A stretch of DNA of 28,102 nt, from positions 1-28,102 of the forward strand of contig JBFFEY010000040.1 in NCBI GenBank assembly GCA_041558415.1. Reading direction: 5' to 3'. A program made the position numbers and the translations under genes. Below are positions 15,818 to 24,331 of the stretch, piece after piece; the stretch's first letter is position 1; each line of letters starts with the position of its first letter. Source of the DNA: SG8-39 sp041558415. GTDB lineage: Bacteria > Pseudomonadota > Gammaproteobacteria > Burkholderiales > SG8-39. The notes beneath the pieces were generated by a model, which saw only the letters and a program-made list of their open reading frames with translations, was not told where the DNA came from and did no database searches.

Positions 15818-17560
15818 TCAGGAAGTCTTCACGTAGCTCGCTTCGAGGCACACGTTGACCAGCGCCTGGCGCTTTTCTTCGCGCACCACGCGCAGCGCGC
15901 GCTCGAGCGCGGGCAGAACGTCCTGCGGCGCGCTGACGCGCTCACCGTAGCCGCCGCTCGCCTCGATCACTTTCTCGAAGCGCGGCGACGGCTCGAGCGT
16001 CGCGATCGGCGGGCGCGGCATCTTCGCCGCATAGCCCTGCGGATACATGCCCAGCGTGGCACGGTGCACCGCCGCCCAGCGCGCGTTGTTGAAGATGACG
16101 AAGAGCAGCGGCAGGCGCATCGACTCGGAAACGAAATGCCCCGGCGTGGGGTTGCCGAACATGTAGGCGCCGTCGCCCAGCGTGCACACCACGGTGCGCT
16201 CGCCGGCGGCAAGCTTTGCGCCGAGCGCGGCACCCAGGCCCCAGCCCAGGCCACCAGCGGGCGACGCCGCAAAATAGCGCCCGGGCTCCGCGATCGTCAT
16301 TTCCTCGAGCACGAGCGGGTACTCGTTCACCACGATGGCGTCCTGCGGCAGGACCTGGTTGACGCAGGCCGAGAGCCACTTGCCGCTGAGCGCAGCCGGG
16401 ACCTTGGCGGTGCCGCCGCGTGCGGCGCGTCGTGCGGCGGCGCAGCGGTTAGCGACGGCATCGCGTCGTGCGGCGAGCTTCGATTCGGCCGGCGCGTGCC
16501 GCAGCGCGCGTTCGCGCAGCGCGCCCAGCGTCGGCGCGAGCATGCCGGTGAGCGCGATGTCCGTGCGGAAGCCGCGCAGCGGATAGCGGGCGAACAGCGG
16601 ATCGGGGCCGATGTGCACCACGTGGGCCTCAGCTGCGGGCGTGCCCTGCACCGGCAGCCAGGGCACGTCGCAGTCGACGACCAGCACGAGATCGGCCTTC
16701 GGCAGCAGGGCGTGCGGATCCCAGCCTGCCTGCATCGGGTGTTCGGTCGGCAGCGCGAGGTAGCGCGGGCGGTAATGGATCACCGGGACGGCAAAGGTTT
16801 CCGCAAGCTGCGTCAGCGCGCGCGCCGCAGCGGGGCTGCGCCCCGCGTCGGCGGTGATGATGAGCGGCGCTTCGGCGCGCGCCAGCAGGCGGGCGACTTC
16901 CTCGAGCACCGCCGCATCCGCGCCGGGCGGCGTGGCGGGCGCCATCTCGGCGCGGGCCTGCGGCGCGCGCTGCGCCCGCGCCCCGAGAAGCTCGCGCGGC
17001 AGCGTGACGTAGACCGGGCCGCGCGGCTCGGACTGCGCAATCGCCAGCGCGCGGTCGACCACGGTCTGGATCTGGTCGGGATGGCGCAGCTCGTAGTCCC
17101 ATTTAACGAATTCGCGCAGCATGCCCCCCTGGTCGAAATGCTCCTGCGCCCAATGGATGAAGTTGTTGCGCGCGCCGGGCAGCGGAGCCTCGCCCCCGCC
17201 TTCGGTGAGCGGCGTGCGCCCGGCGCAAATGAGAACCGGTATGCTCTGGCGCGCGGCGTTGATGGCGCCGTTCAAAAGGTTCGCCGTGCCGACCCCGACA
17301 TGCACCATCATTGCCTGCGGGCGCCCGCTGACCATGGTGTAGCCGTGCGCCATGGCGATCGCCAGGTTCTCGTGCGGGCTGATGACGGGAGTCGGCAGTC
17401 GCCAGCCAAGCGCCTCGCCGCGGGCATAGCTTTCGGCGATCGGGGCAAAGTCGGTGCCGCCGTTGACGAAGAAGTAGTCGATGCCGCGCGCCGCGAGCAG
17501 GCCGAGGAAGGCGTCGGCCGTCGTTTCGGGAGTGAAGACAGCGTCACCGGCGCGCGTCAT
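15818..17560 (-). CDS. Thiamine pyrophosphate-requiring protein, acetolactate synthase-like
   Basis: This 580-residue TPP enzyme differs clearly from the one at 12351-14084. The N-terminal domain has IDYFFVNGGTDFAPIAE and the activating Glu64 in ISPHENLAIAMAHGY. The C-terminal domain has LGDGAYMFGNPTPGHFVSES...FNNARW, with the full GDG...NN metal/diphosphate motif. Length fits acetolactate synthase-like lyases. Start at 17560 is supported by GAGGAAC upstream; the open frame extends to 17641 but that part is promoter region. It is divergent from an amidohydrolase gene (80-base gap) and co-directional with the TauD-like gene. A role in splitting a 2-oxo acid made or imported by the neighbouring genes is inference. 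Confidence 0.85.
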   Translation of the reverse strand: MTRAGDAVFTPETTADAFLGLLAARGIDYFFVNGGTDFAPIAESYARGEALGWRLPTPVISPHENLAIAMAHGYTMVSGRPQAMMVHVGVGTANLLNGAINAARQSIPVLICAGRTPLTEGGGEAPLPGARNNFIHWAQEHFDQGGMLREFVKWDYELRHPDQIQTVVDRALAIAQSEPRGPVYVTLPRELLGARAQRAPQARAEMAPATPPGADAAVLEEVARLLARAEAPLIITADAGRSPAAARALTQLAETFAVPVIHYRPRYLALPTEHPMQAGWDPHALLPKADLVLVVDCDVPWLPVQGTPAAEAHVVHIGPDPLFARYPLRGFRTDIALTGMLAPTLGALRERALRHAPAESKLAARRDAVANRCAAARRAARGGTAKVPAALSGKWLSACVNQVLPQDAIVVNEYPLVLEEMTIAEPGRYFAASPAGGLGWGLGAALGAKLAAGERTVVCTLGDGAYMFGNPTPGHFVSESMRLPLLFVIFNNARWAAVHRATLGMYPQGYAAKMPRPPIATLEPSPRFEKVIEASGGYGERVSAPQDVLPALERALRVVREEKRQALVNVCLEASYVKTS

Positions 17561-17640
17561 CGATGTTCCTCGGTTTGTGGCGGGATGTGTACCATATCGC
17601 GCGCCGACAGGTCGATCGGTTTGCGCCGCGGAGGGGGGCA

Positions 17641-18651
17641 ATGAAGCTCGATATCTTCAATCACCTGTTTCCCAAGAAGTTCTACGACCGCATGCTCAAG
17701 GTCGCGCCGAACGGCAAGGACATGCACAAGCGCGTGCGCGAAATTCCGTGCATCGTCGACCTGCGCGAGCGTTTCCGCATCATGGACCGGTTCGGCGAGG
17801 ATTACGCGCAGATCATCTCGCTGCCGTCGCCGCCGATCGAAGTTTTCGGGCCGCCGCCGCTGTCGACCGACCTCGCCAAGCTGGCGAACGACGGCATGGC
17901 CGAACTGGTCAGCAAGTACCCCAAGCGTTTCCCGGGCTTCGTCGCCTCGCTGCCGATGAACGATCCGAAAGGTCTGCTGCGCGAGGCGCGCCGCGCGATC
18001 AACGAGCTCGGCGCGGTGGGCGTGCAGGTGTTTACCAACGTGCTCGGGCGGCCGCTCACCGCACCGGAGACGCTGCCGCTGTTCGACCTGATGGCGAAGC
18101 TCGACCGCCCGATCTGGATGCACCCGGCGCGCGGCGCGGAGACGCCCGACTACCGCAGCGAGAAGAAAAGTCATTACGAGATCTGGTGGACCTTTGGCTG
18201 GCCGTACGAAACCAGCGTGGCGATGGCGCACATCGTATTTGCGGGGCTGTTCGACAAGTACCCCGAGCTGAAGATCATCACGCACCACATGGGCGGCATG
18301 GTGCCGTTTTTCGAGGGGCGCGTCGGTCCGGGTTGGGACCAGCTCGGCAAGCGCACCTCGGATGTCGACTACACCAAGCTGCTGCGCAAGCTGAAAAGAC
18401 GTCCGCTCGACTACTTCCGCATGTTCTACGCCGACACCGCGCTGTTCGGCGCCTGGGAAGCGACCAAGTGCGGCCTGAAGTTCTTCGGCCCGGACCACGT
18501 GCTGTTCGCGTCCGACGCCCCGTTCGACCCGGAGAAAGGTTCGATGTACACCCGCACCACGATCGAAATCATCGAGCGGCTGGACATCTCGCCCGAAGAG
18601 CGGCACGCGATCTACGAAGGCAACGCGCGCCGCCTGTTAAAGCTTAGCTAG
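17641..18651 (+). CDS. Amidohydrolase family protein (ACMSD / resorcylate decarboxylase-like)
   Basis: This 336-residue protein matches the amidohydrolase-2 group, metal enzymes that include ACMSD and gamma-resorcylate decarboxylase and often perform non-oxidative decarboxylation or hydrolysis of ring-derived acids. Visible metal-site residues are His161 (WMHPARG), His215/His216 (ITHHMGGMVPFFEGRV) and Asp292 (LFASDAPFD). The N-terminal motif is LDIFNHLFP; where ACMSD-like enzymes have HxH, the first His is Phe6 and only His8 remains, so the metal site is altered. The ATG follows a purine-rich GGAGGGGGG. It heads a plus-strand set with a TAXI binding protein 43 bases downstream, suggesting action on the imported compound. 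Confidence 0.85.
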   Translation: MKLDIFNHLFPKKFYDRMLKVAPNGKDMHKRVREIPCIVDLRERFRIMDRFGEDYAQIISLPSPPIEVFGPPPLSTDLAKLANDGMAELVSKYPKRFPGFVASLPMNDPKGLLREARRAINELGAVGVQVFTNVLGRPLTAPETLPLFDLMAKLDRPIWMHPARGAETPDYRSEKKSHYEIWWTFGWPYETSVAMAHIVFAGLFDKYPELKIITHHMGGMVPFFEGRVGPGWDQLGKRTSDVDYTKLLRKLKRRPLDYFRMFYADTALFGAWEATKCGLKFFGPDHVLFASDAPFDPEKGSMYTRTTIEIIERLDISPEERHAIYEGNARRLLKLS

Positions 18652-18694
18652 GCGGCCGCGAACGCCGCATCATCAAAACCACGAGGAGGGGAAC

Positions 18695-19681
18695 ATGAGG
18701 AAAAAAACGAAATCCGTCGTACTGCGCGCGCTGGCGGCTCTCGGCGCGGCCGGCGCGCTCGCCGCGTCGCCTGTCGAGGCACGCGATATCGGCATTGCGG
18801 CATCCAATCCGGGGTCGCTCTACCATTCCACCGGGACGGCGGTCGCCAAAGTGGCGAACGACGCCGCGCAGCTCAAGGCCACCGTGCATCCGTTCGCCAG
18901 CGCGACGGTGTACCTGCCTGCGGTCAGTGCGGGCGAGTACGCCTTCGGGATTTCCAACGTCGAGGAGCTGCGCGTCGCTGTGACCGGAACCGCGCAGTTC
19001 GAGGGACGCGATTACAGCAACCTGCGGGCGGCGACGATTCTCTATCCCCTGCGCGTCGCCTTCTTCGTGCGCAAGGATTCGCCGATCCAGTCGATCACCG
19101 AGCTGAAGGGCAAGCGCGTGGTCGACGGCTTCAGCAGCCAGAAGACGATTCCACCGCTGCTCGATGCCTCGTATGCGACCGCGGGCATGACGCGCAAGGA
19201 CATCACGCCGGTCAACGTGCCGAACGTGGTCGCCGGCGCGAACGCCTTCATTCAGGGCAAGGCCGACGCCTTTTTCTTCGCGCTCGGCGCAGCGAAGGTG
19301 CGCGAGGCGGACGCGGCGGTCGGCGGCATCCGGGCACTCGACGTGCCGAACACCCCCGAGAATCTCGCCAAGGTGCGGCAGTTTTTCCAGCCGGCCTACC
19401 TGCGGCCCGAAAAGCCGAGCAAGCCGAACGTCGGTGTGCTGGCGCCGATTCATGTCATCACCTACGACGCCGCGCTGGTGGCGAGCACCAAGAGCGCTGA
19501 CGAGGACGTCTACGCGCTGATCAAGGCGATGCACGCCAACAAGAAGACGATGGCCGAGGTGTTCGGCGTGATGAACCTGTTCGACCCGAACCGCATGGTG
19601 AAGAACCTCGGTCCGATCCAGTGGCATCCGGGCGCGCAGAAGTTCTACAAGGAGCTCGGCGTCTGGCCGCCGAAGGACTGA
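18695..19681 (+). CDS. TAXI-family TRAP transporter solute-binding protein
   Basis: This 328-residue periplasmic binding protein has a Lys/Arg-rich start, a hydrophobic Ala-rich core and probable cleavage after VEA at residue 29. The mature part shows the TAXI pattern: GIAASNPGSLYHSTGTAVAKVAN, then AGEYAFGISN, and LKGKRVVDGFSSQKT. TAXI proteins capture small acids in the periplasm and hand them to a TRAP permease driven by an ion gradient. GAGGAGGGG lies seven bases before the ATG. The fused permease gene follows after 41 bases, giving a complete two-gene transporter. The ligand is not identifiable; glutamate-, 2-oxoglutarate- or phthalate-like acids are family precedents only. Confidence 0.92.
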   Translation: MRKKTKSVVLRALAALGAAGALAASPVEARDIGIAASNPGSLYHSTGTAVAKVANDAAQLKATVHPFASATVYLPAVSAGEYAFGISNVEELRVAVTGTAQFEGRDYSNLRAATILYPLRVAFFVRKDSPIQSITELKGKRVVDGFSSQKTIPPLLDASYATAGMTRKDITPVNVPNVVAGANAFIQGKADAFFFALGAAKVREADAAVGGIRALDVPNTPENLAKVRQFFQPAYLRPEKPSKPNVGVLAPIHVITYDAALVASTKSADEDVYALIKAMHANKKTMAEVFGVMNLFDPNRMVKNLGPIQWHPGAQKFYKELGVWPPKD

Positions 19682-19722
19682 AGCGCCCGAAGCACCGCGC
19701 GACCAGCTAGCCGGATCACGGC

Positions 19723-21666
19723 GTGCACGCCCCGGAGGCAGGGCCGGAGGAGGCCGCCGCGGCGACGCCAGCGCGCGTCGTGGCGGCGGTGCTCGCCAGC
19801 GCGCTAACGCTGGCCTCGGTCGGCTGGGCGCTGGACCTGCCGCTTTGGCTGCGGCTCGACATCTATCCGGCGCAGTTCTTCGCGGCGATGCTGGCGCTTG
19901 CGCTGCCGCTCGGCTTCATTCTCTACCCGGCGCGGCGCATGCTGCCGCGGCGCCGGGTGCCGTGGTACGACTGGCTGCTGGCGCTGACCGGTTTCCTGGC
20001 CGCCGGCTACCTCGTCTTGGAGTATCAGCGACTCGTCGATCTCATCGTGCTGCGGCCGAAGGGAGCGGTCATCGCCGGCAGCGTTTCGATCCTGTTGTCG
20101 CTCGAGTGCCTGCGGCGTGCGACGGGGCGTACGCTGCCGATCATTGCGCTGGTCTTCATCGCCTATGCGCTGTGGGGCGACGTGCTGCCGGGGCGGCTCG
20201 CTGCGCGCACCACCGACTGGCAGAAGCTCTCGGCCTATCTCGCACTCGACGTCAATGGGGTGCTCGGGCTGCCCCTCGCGGTCGCGAGCACGGTGGTCGT
20301 CGCGTTTCTGCTGTTCGGCGAGCTGCTCGGCTCAAGCCGCGGCTCGCGCTTCCTCACGGATCTGGCGATGCTTTCGATGGGCCGCTTTCGCGGCGGGCCG
20401 GCCAAGATGGCGGTCGTCGGCTCGGCGTTCTTCGGCTCCATCTCGGGCAGCGCGGTCGCCAACGTCGTGGCCACCGGCGTGGTCACGATTCCGATGATCA
20501 AGCGCAGCGGCTACCCGGCGCACAAGGCCGGCGCCATAGAGGCGGTGGCCTCGACCGGCGGCCAATTGATGCCGCCGGTGATGGGCGCCTCGGCCTTCCT
20601 CATGGCGGAATTCCTGCAGATTCCCTACACCGAGGTCGTGCTCGCCGCGCTGCTGCCGGCGCTGCTTTACTACGCGGCGCTGTTCATCCAGGCCGACCTG
20701 GACGCCGCGCGCATGGGGATTCGCCGCATTGCCCAGGCAGATATGCCGCCGCCGCGCCGCGTGCTGAAGGGGCTTTACTACCTGCTGCCCTTCGTCGTGC
20801 TGATCGTCGCGCTGTTCAACTACAACCAGACGCCGCAGTTTTCCGCCCTGCTCGCCGCCGTGCTGCTGCTTCCGCTCGCGCTCGCCTTCGGCTACCAGGG
20901 CGAGCGGCCGCGCTGGCGCGAGTTCTTCGCCGCAATCCCGGGCGCGGGCCGCGCTGCGCTCGAGATCATCCTGGTCTGCGTCGCCGCCGGCATTGTCATC
21001 GGCGTGCTCGGTATCAGCGGGCTCGGCTTCGGCCTGACGCTGACCCTGGTGCACATCGGCGAGGGCAGCCTTGCCGTGCTGCTGCTGCTCACCGCGCTGG
21101 TGTGCATCGTGCTCGGCATGGGACTGCCGACGGTGGGCGTGTACGTTCTGCTCGCCGCGCTGGTTGCGCCGGCGCTGGTCAAGGTCGGCATCACCCCGAT
21201 CGCAGCGCACCTCTACGTCATGTACTTCGGCATGATGTCGATGATCACGCCGCCGGTGGCAATCGCCGCTTTCGCCGCGGCGGGGCTGGCAGGCGCGAAC
21301 CCGATGCGCACCGGCTGGACCGCGGTGACCTTCGGCTGGACGGCGTTCGTGGTGCCCGTGCTCTTCGTGCTCTCGCCGCAGCTGCTGCTGATCGGCAGCA
21401 TCTGGGCGGTGGGCCTGGCGGTGGTGACCGCGGTGGTCGGGGTATGGCTGATCGCGATCGCCATCACCGGCTATTACGCACGTGCCCTGCCTGTGCCGCT
21501 ACGCCTGGGCTTCGCCCTGGCCGGCTTCCTGGCACTGATTCCGGCCGGCGCGTTTCCCGGTGCGCTCTACACCGACATGGCCGGCATGCTGGCCGGTCTC
21601 GGTTTGATCGCGCGCGAAACCCTGCGTGCGCGTCGGGCTGACCCCGGGCGCGCTTCAGCCCTTTAG
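19723..21666 (+). CDS. TRAP transporter permease, fused DctQ-DctM type
   Basis: This 647-residue inner-membrane protein combines the small 4-helix (DctQ-like) and large (DctM-like) TRAP subunits, the normal arrangement with TAXI binding proteins. About residues 20-160 hold the first hydrophobic helices. The DctM part has the conserved FGSISGSAVANVVATGVVTIP and GGQLMPPVMGASAFLMAEF, the first half-site, and VCIVLGMGLPTVGVYVLLA with MYFGMMSMITPPVA in the second half. The GTG at 19723 precedes the first membrane segment; no strong ribosome site is visible. The 3' end overlaps the 3' end of the convergent aldehyde dehydrogenase gene by 12 bases. Confidence 0.92.
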   Translation: MHAPEAGPEEAAAATPARVVAAVLASALTLASVGWALDLPLWLRLDIYPAQFFAAMLALALPLGFILYPARRMLPRRRVPWYDWLLALTGFLAAGYLVLEYQRLVDLIVLRPKGAVIAGSVSILLSLECLRRATGRTLPIIALVFIAYALWGDVLPGRLAARTTDWQKLSAYLALDVNGVLGLPLAVASTVVVAFLLFGELLGSSRGSRFLTDLAMLSMGRFRGGPAKMAVVGSAFFGSISGSAVANVVATGVVTIPMIKRSGYPAHKAGAIEAVASTGGQLMPPVMGASAFLMAEFLQIPYTEVVLAALLPALLYYAALFIQADLDAARMGIRRIAQADMPPPRRVLKGLYYLLPFVVLIVALFNYNQTPQFSALLAAVLLLPLALAFGYQGERPRWREFFAAIPGAGRAALEIILVCVAAGIVIGVLGISGLGFGLTLTLVHIGEGSLAVLLLLTALVCIVLGMGLPTVGVYVLLAALVAPALVKVGITPIAAHLYVMYFGMMSMITPPVAIAAFAAAGLAGANPMRTGWTAVTFGWTAFVVPVLFVLSPQLLLIGSIWAVGLAVVTAVVGVWLIAIAITGYYARALPVPLRLGFALAGFLALIPAGAFPGALYTDMAGMLAGLGLIARETLRARRADPGRASAL

Positions 21667-23079
21667 CTGCAGCGACTTGTACTCGAGGAATTCCTCGAGC
21701 CCGTACACGCCCGCCTCGCGGCCGTGCCCGGACTGCTTGAAGCCGCCGAACGGCGCGTTCATGTTGAACGCGCCGCCGTTGACGTCGACCTGCCCTGCGC
21801 GGATGCGGCGCGCGACCTTCTGCGCGTGCGCATCGTCCGTCGACCACACCGCGCCGGCCAGGCCGTAGGGCGTGTCGTTGGCGATGCGGATCGCCTCCTC
21901 CTCGTCCTTGTAGGTGATGATCGAGAGCACCGGGCCGAAGATCTCCTCCTGCTCGATGGTCGAGCCGGGCTTCACCTTGCCGAACACGGTCGGCTTGACG
22001 AAATAGCCGCCCGGCAGGCCCTGGGGCGCGTCGGCGCCGCCGGCGAGCAGCTCGGCACCCTCCGCGACGCCCTTCTTGATGTAACCGCGCACCCGCTCGA
22101 GCTGCGCCGCCGAGGTGAGCGGGCCGAGCTTGGTCGATTCGGACAGCGGGTCGCCAAGGGTAAAGCTGTTGGCGACCTCGGCCGCGACCTTGGCCGCCTC
22201 GGCGTACTTCGACTCCGGCACCAGCATGCGTGTGAGCGCCGTGCAGGTCTGTCCCGAGTTCAGGTAGCAGCCGTTCACGGTCGCCTTGACCGCCGTCGCG
22301 AGATCGGCGTCATCGAGGATCACCGAGGCGCTCTTGCCGCCCAGCTCGAGCGCAACGCGCTTGACGGTTTGCGCGGCGAGCTCGGAGATGCGCTTGCCTG
22401 CGCGTGTCGAGCCGGTGAAGGAGATCATGTCGACCTCGGGGTGTTTCACGAGCGCCTCGCCGGCCGTCTGGCCAAGACCGGTGACGAGGTTGAAGACGCC
22501 CTTCGGCAGGCCGACCGACTCCATCACTTCGGCGAGCAGGAAGGCGTTGAACGGCGCAACTTCCGAGGGCTTCAGCACCACGGTGCAGCCGGCAGCGAGC
22601 GCCGGGGCGACCTTGAGCGCGATCTGGTGCAGCGGGTAGTTCCAAGGCGTGATTGCACCCACCACGCCTACCGGCTCGCGCACCACGACCGAATTGCCGA
22701 CCGTTTCCTCGAACTTGAAGCCCCTGACCAGCTTGGCGTAGTTGGCAAAGTTGGCGATCGGCAGCCCCGCCTGGATGCGCCCGGCGAGCTTGATCGGCAT
22801 GCCGACCTCCTGCGCGATGAGCTTGGCGAGCTCTTCGGCGCGCGTCTTCAGGCCGGCCGAGATCTTCTCCAGAAATTCGGCGCGCTTCTCGACCGGGGTC
22901 TGGCTCCAGCCGTCGAGCGCGGCGCGCGCCGCGGCGACTGCAGCATGGATGTCCTTCTCGCCGCCCGCCGGCACACTGCCCATGACTGCGCCGCTGCCCG
23001 CGTTGTGGACGTCGATGCTTTCCTTGGTGGAGGGGGCGACCCACTGGCCGCCGATGAAGAACTTGTCGCGTTTGAACAT
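21655..23079 (-). CDS. Aldehyde dehydrogenase family protein
   Basis: This 474-residue NAD(P)-dependent enzyme has all class landmarks: TPWNYPL with Asn147, VLKPSEVAP, ISFTGSTRAGKRI, LELGGKSASVI with Glu245, NSGQTCTA with the nucleophile Cys279, and EEIFGPVLSII. It oxidises an aldehyde to an acid or acyl product. The ATG at 23079 begins FKRDKFFIGGQWV, the normal start; the frame stays open 99 bases further but that portion has no homology pattern. It is transcribed alone on the minus strand and is divergent from an SDR gene with 200 bases between starts. It could act on the aldehyde from the alcohol dehydrogenase at 24332; that is inference. Confidence 0.93.
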   Translation of the reverse strand: MFKRDKFFIGGQWVAPSTKESIDVHNAGSGAVMGSVPAGGEKDIHAAVAAARAALDGWSQTPVEKRAEFLEKISAGLKTRAEELAKLIAQEVGMPIKLAGRIQAGLPIANFANYAKLVRGFKFEETVGNSVVVREPVGVVGAITPWNYPLHQIALKVAPALAAGCTVVLKPSEVAPFNAFLLAEVMESVGLPKGVFNLVTGLGQTAGEALVKHPEVDMISFTGSTRAGKRISELAAQTVKRVALELGGKSASVILDDADLATAVKATVNGCYLNSGQTCTALTRMLVPESKYAEAAKVAAEVANSFTLGDPLSESTKLGPLTSAAQLERVRGYIKKGVAEGAELLAGGADAPQGLPGGYFVKPTVFGKVKPGSTIEQEEIFGPVLSIITYKDEEEAIRIANDTPYGLAGAVWSTDDAHAQKVARRIRAGQVDVNGGAFNMNAPFGGFKQSGHGREAGVYGLEEFLEYKSLQLKG

Positions 23080-23279
23080 GTCTGGCCTCGAGGAATGAAC
23101 GATGGGCGCGCCGCACGCGGGCGACGCGACGACGGATTCGTCAGCGGACCCCGATTTTACTGTCAACCGTCGGGCCACCGGGTTGCCAAGGCCGCTGCAT
23201 GGCTTCGCAGCTCTCGTCTGGCGGAGCCGGGAGCGACTGGCTAGAGTGCAGCATTTTTCCGACCGGGGAGAACAGCCAG

Positions 23280-24104
23280 ATGGGACAGCTTGACGGGCGC
23301 GTGGCGATCGTCACCGGCTCGGGCCGCGGTATCGGCCAGAGCATTGCGATGCGCCTGGTGCGCGACGGTGCGTCGGTGGTGATCAATGACATCGACGAGG
23401 CGCCGGCGCGGGAAACCGTGGCCGCGATCGAGCAGCAGGGTGGCCGCGCCGTGGCCTGCGTGGGCGACGTTACCGCCAAGGATTTCGGCGAGCGCATCGT
23501 GCAGACTGCGGTGGACGCCTTCGGTGGCTGCCACATCGTGGTGAACAACGCCGGCTATACCTGGGACAGCGTCATCCAGAAGATGTCGGACGAGCAGTGG
23601 TACGCGATCCTCGACGTCCACCTCACGGCGCCGTTCCGCATCCTGCGCGCGTTCCAGCAGTATTTCCGCCCGGCGGTCGACGCCGAGCGCAAGGCCGGCC
23701 AGCGCGTGATGCGCAAGGTGGTCAACATCTCCTCGACCTCCGGCGTGAACGGCAACGCCGGGCAGTCGAACTACTCCTCGGGCAAGGCGGGCATCATCGG
23801 CCTGACCAAGGCGCTCTCCAAGGAATGGGGCCGTTACGACGTCACCGTCAACGCCGTCGCCTTCGGCTATATCCAGACCCGTCTCACCACGCCGCTGCAG
23901 GAGGGCGAGGCGGGCGAGATCGAGGTGCAGGGGCGCAAGGTGAAGGTCGGCATCCAGGGCGGGCGCCTCGCGGTCATGAACCAGATGATCCCGCTCGGGC
24001 GCGGCGGGACGCCCGAAGAGGCCGCCGGCTCGGTCTATCTGCTGTGCAGTCCGGACAGCGACTACGTCTCCGGGCAGTGCCTGATCGTTAACGGGGGCCT
24101 GTAA
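23280..24104 (+). CDS. SDR family NAD(P)-dependent oxidoreductase
   Basis: This 274-residue classical SDR has TGSGRGIG (about 12-19), NDIDEA at the end of the second strand (an acidic residue suggesting NAD preference), NNAG (about 89-92), NISSTSGVNGNAGQSNYSSGK with catalytic Ser, Tyr and Lys, and a C-terminal SGQCLIVNGG. Compared with typical members it carries an extra insert near 125-140 (PAVDAERKAGQRVMRK) and a long loop after the active site. Start at 23280 has GGGGAGAA upstream; the longer reading from 23199 lacks family similarity. Members of this form are often annotated as 3-oxoacyl-ACP reductase FabG-like. The substrate is unknown. Confidence 0.88.
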   Translation: MGQLDGRVAIVTGSGRGIGQSIAMRLVRDGASVVINDIDEAPARETVAAIEQQGGRAVACVGDVTAKDFGERIVQTAVDAFGGCHIVVNNAGYTWDSVIQKMSDEQWYAILDVHLTAPFRILRAFQQYFRPAVDAERKAGQRVMRKVVNISSTSGVNGNAGQSNYSSGKAGIIGLTKALSKEWGRYDVTVNAVAFGYIQTRLTTPLQEGEAGEIEVQGRKVKVGIQGGRLAVMNQMIPLGRGGTPEEAAGSVYLLCSPDSDYVSGQCLIVNGGL

Positions 24105-24161
24105 GCGGTGAGGGGGGGGCGCGAGGCGCCGCCCGCTGCTCTTCGCTGGTCCAAGTCCCTT

Positions 24162-24191
24162 AAAAGATTGTCGCTTATAGGCGACAGTTTT
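24162..24191. terminator. Possible bidirectional terminator or operator hairpin
   Basis: TGTCGC and GCGACA enclose a 6-base loop (TTATAG). The stem extends outward with wobble pairs into AAAA on the left and TTTT on the right. It lies about 60 bases after the SDR stop. The stem is short but the flanking A and T tracts fit a rho-independent terminator readable on both strands. A protein-binding palindrome is the alternative. Confidence 0.4.
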
Positions 24192-24257
24192 CCCTAATTT
24201 CCACTCGCGCGGGCCGCGATGCCGGGGCACCACAAGTCTTTGATTCCGGGTAAGTGT

Positions 24258-24289
24258 CACAGTGCTCCTGTGGCATAAGTGGCTATACT
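24258..24289 (+). promoter_or_regulatory. Candidate promoter of the alcohol dehydrogenase-cyclase-kinase set
   Basis: TATACT at 24284-24289 resembles a -10 hexamer (five of six bases). No good -35 is found at 17-18 bases distance. A small palindrome, CACAG-5-CTGTG (24258-24272), overlaps the expected -35 region and could be an activator or repressor site. The region is markedly AT-richer than the flanking genes. Evidence is by eye only. Confidence 0.3.
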
Positions 24290-24331
24290 TCGCGTAAATT
24301 ATGAATTTCGTCTAGTGGGCCTTTGACGCAA

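Noticed and set aside
15458..17644. Very long plus-strand open frame (728 codons) opposite the TauD-like and TPP enzyme genes
   Set aside because: Its translation is Arg/His/Ala-rich without any family motif, and the opposite strand encodes two clear enzymes with intact motifs. It is a by-product of high G/C content.
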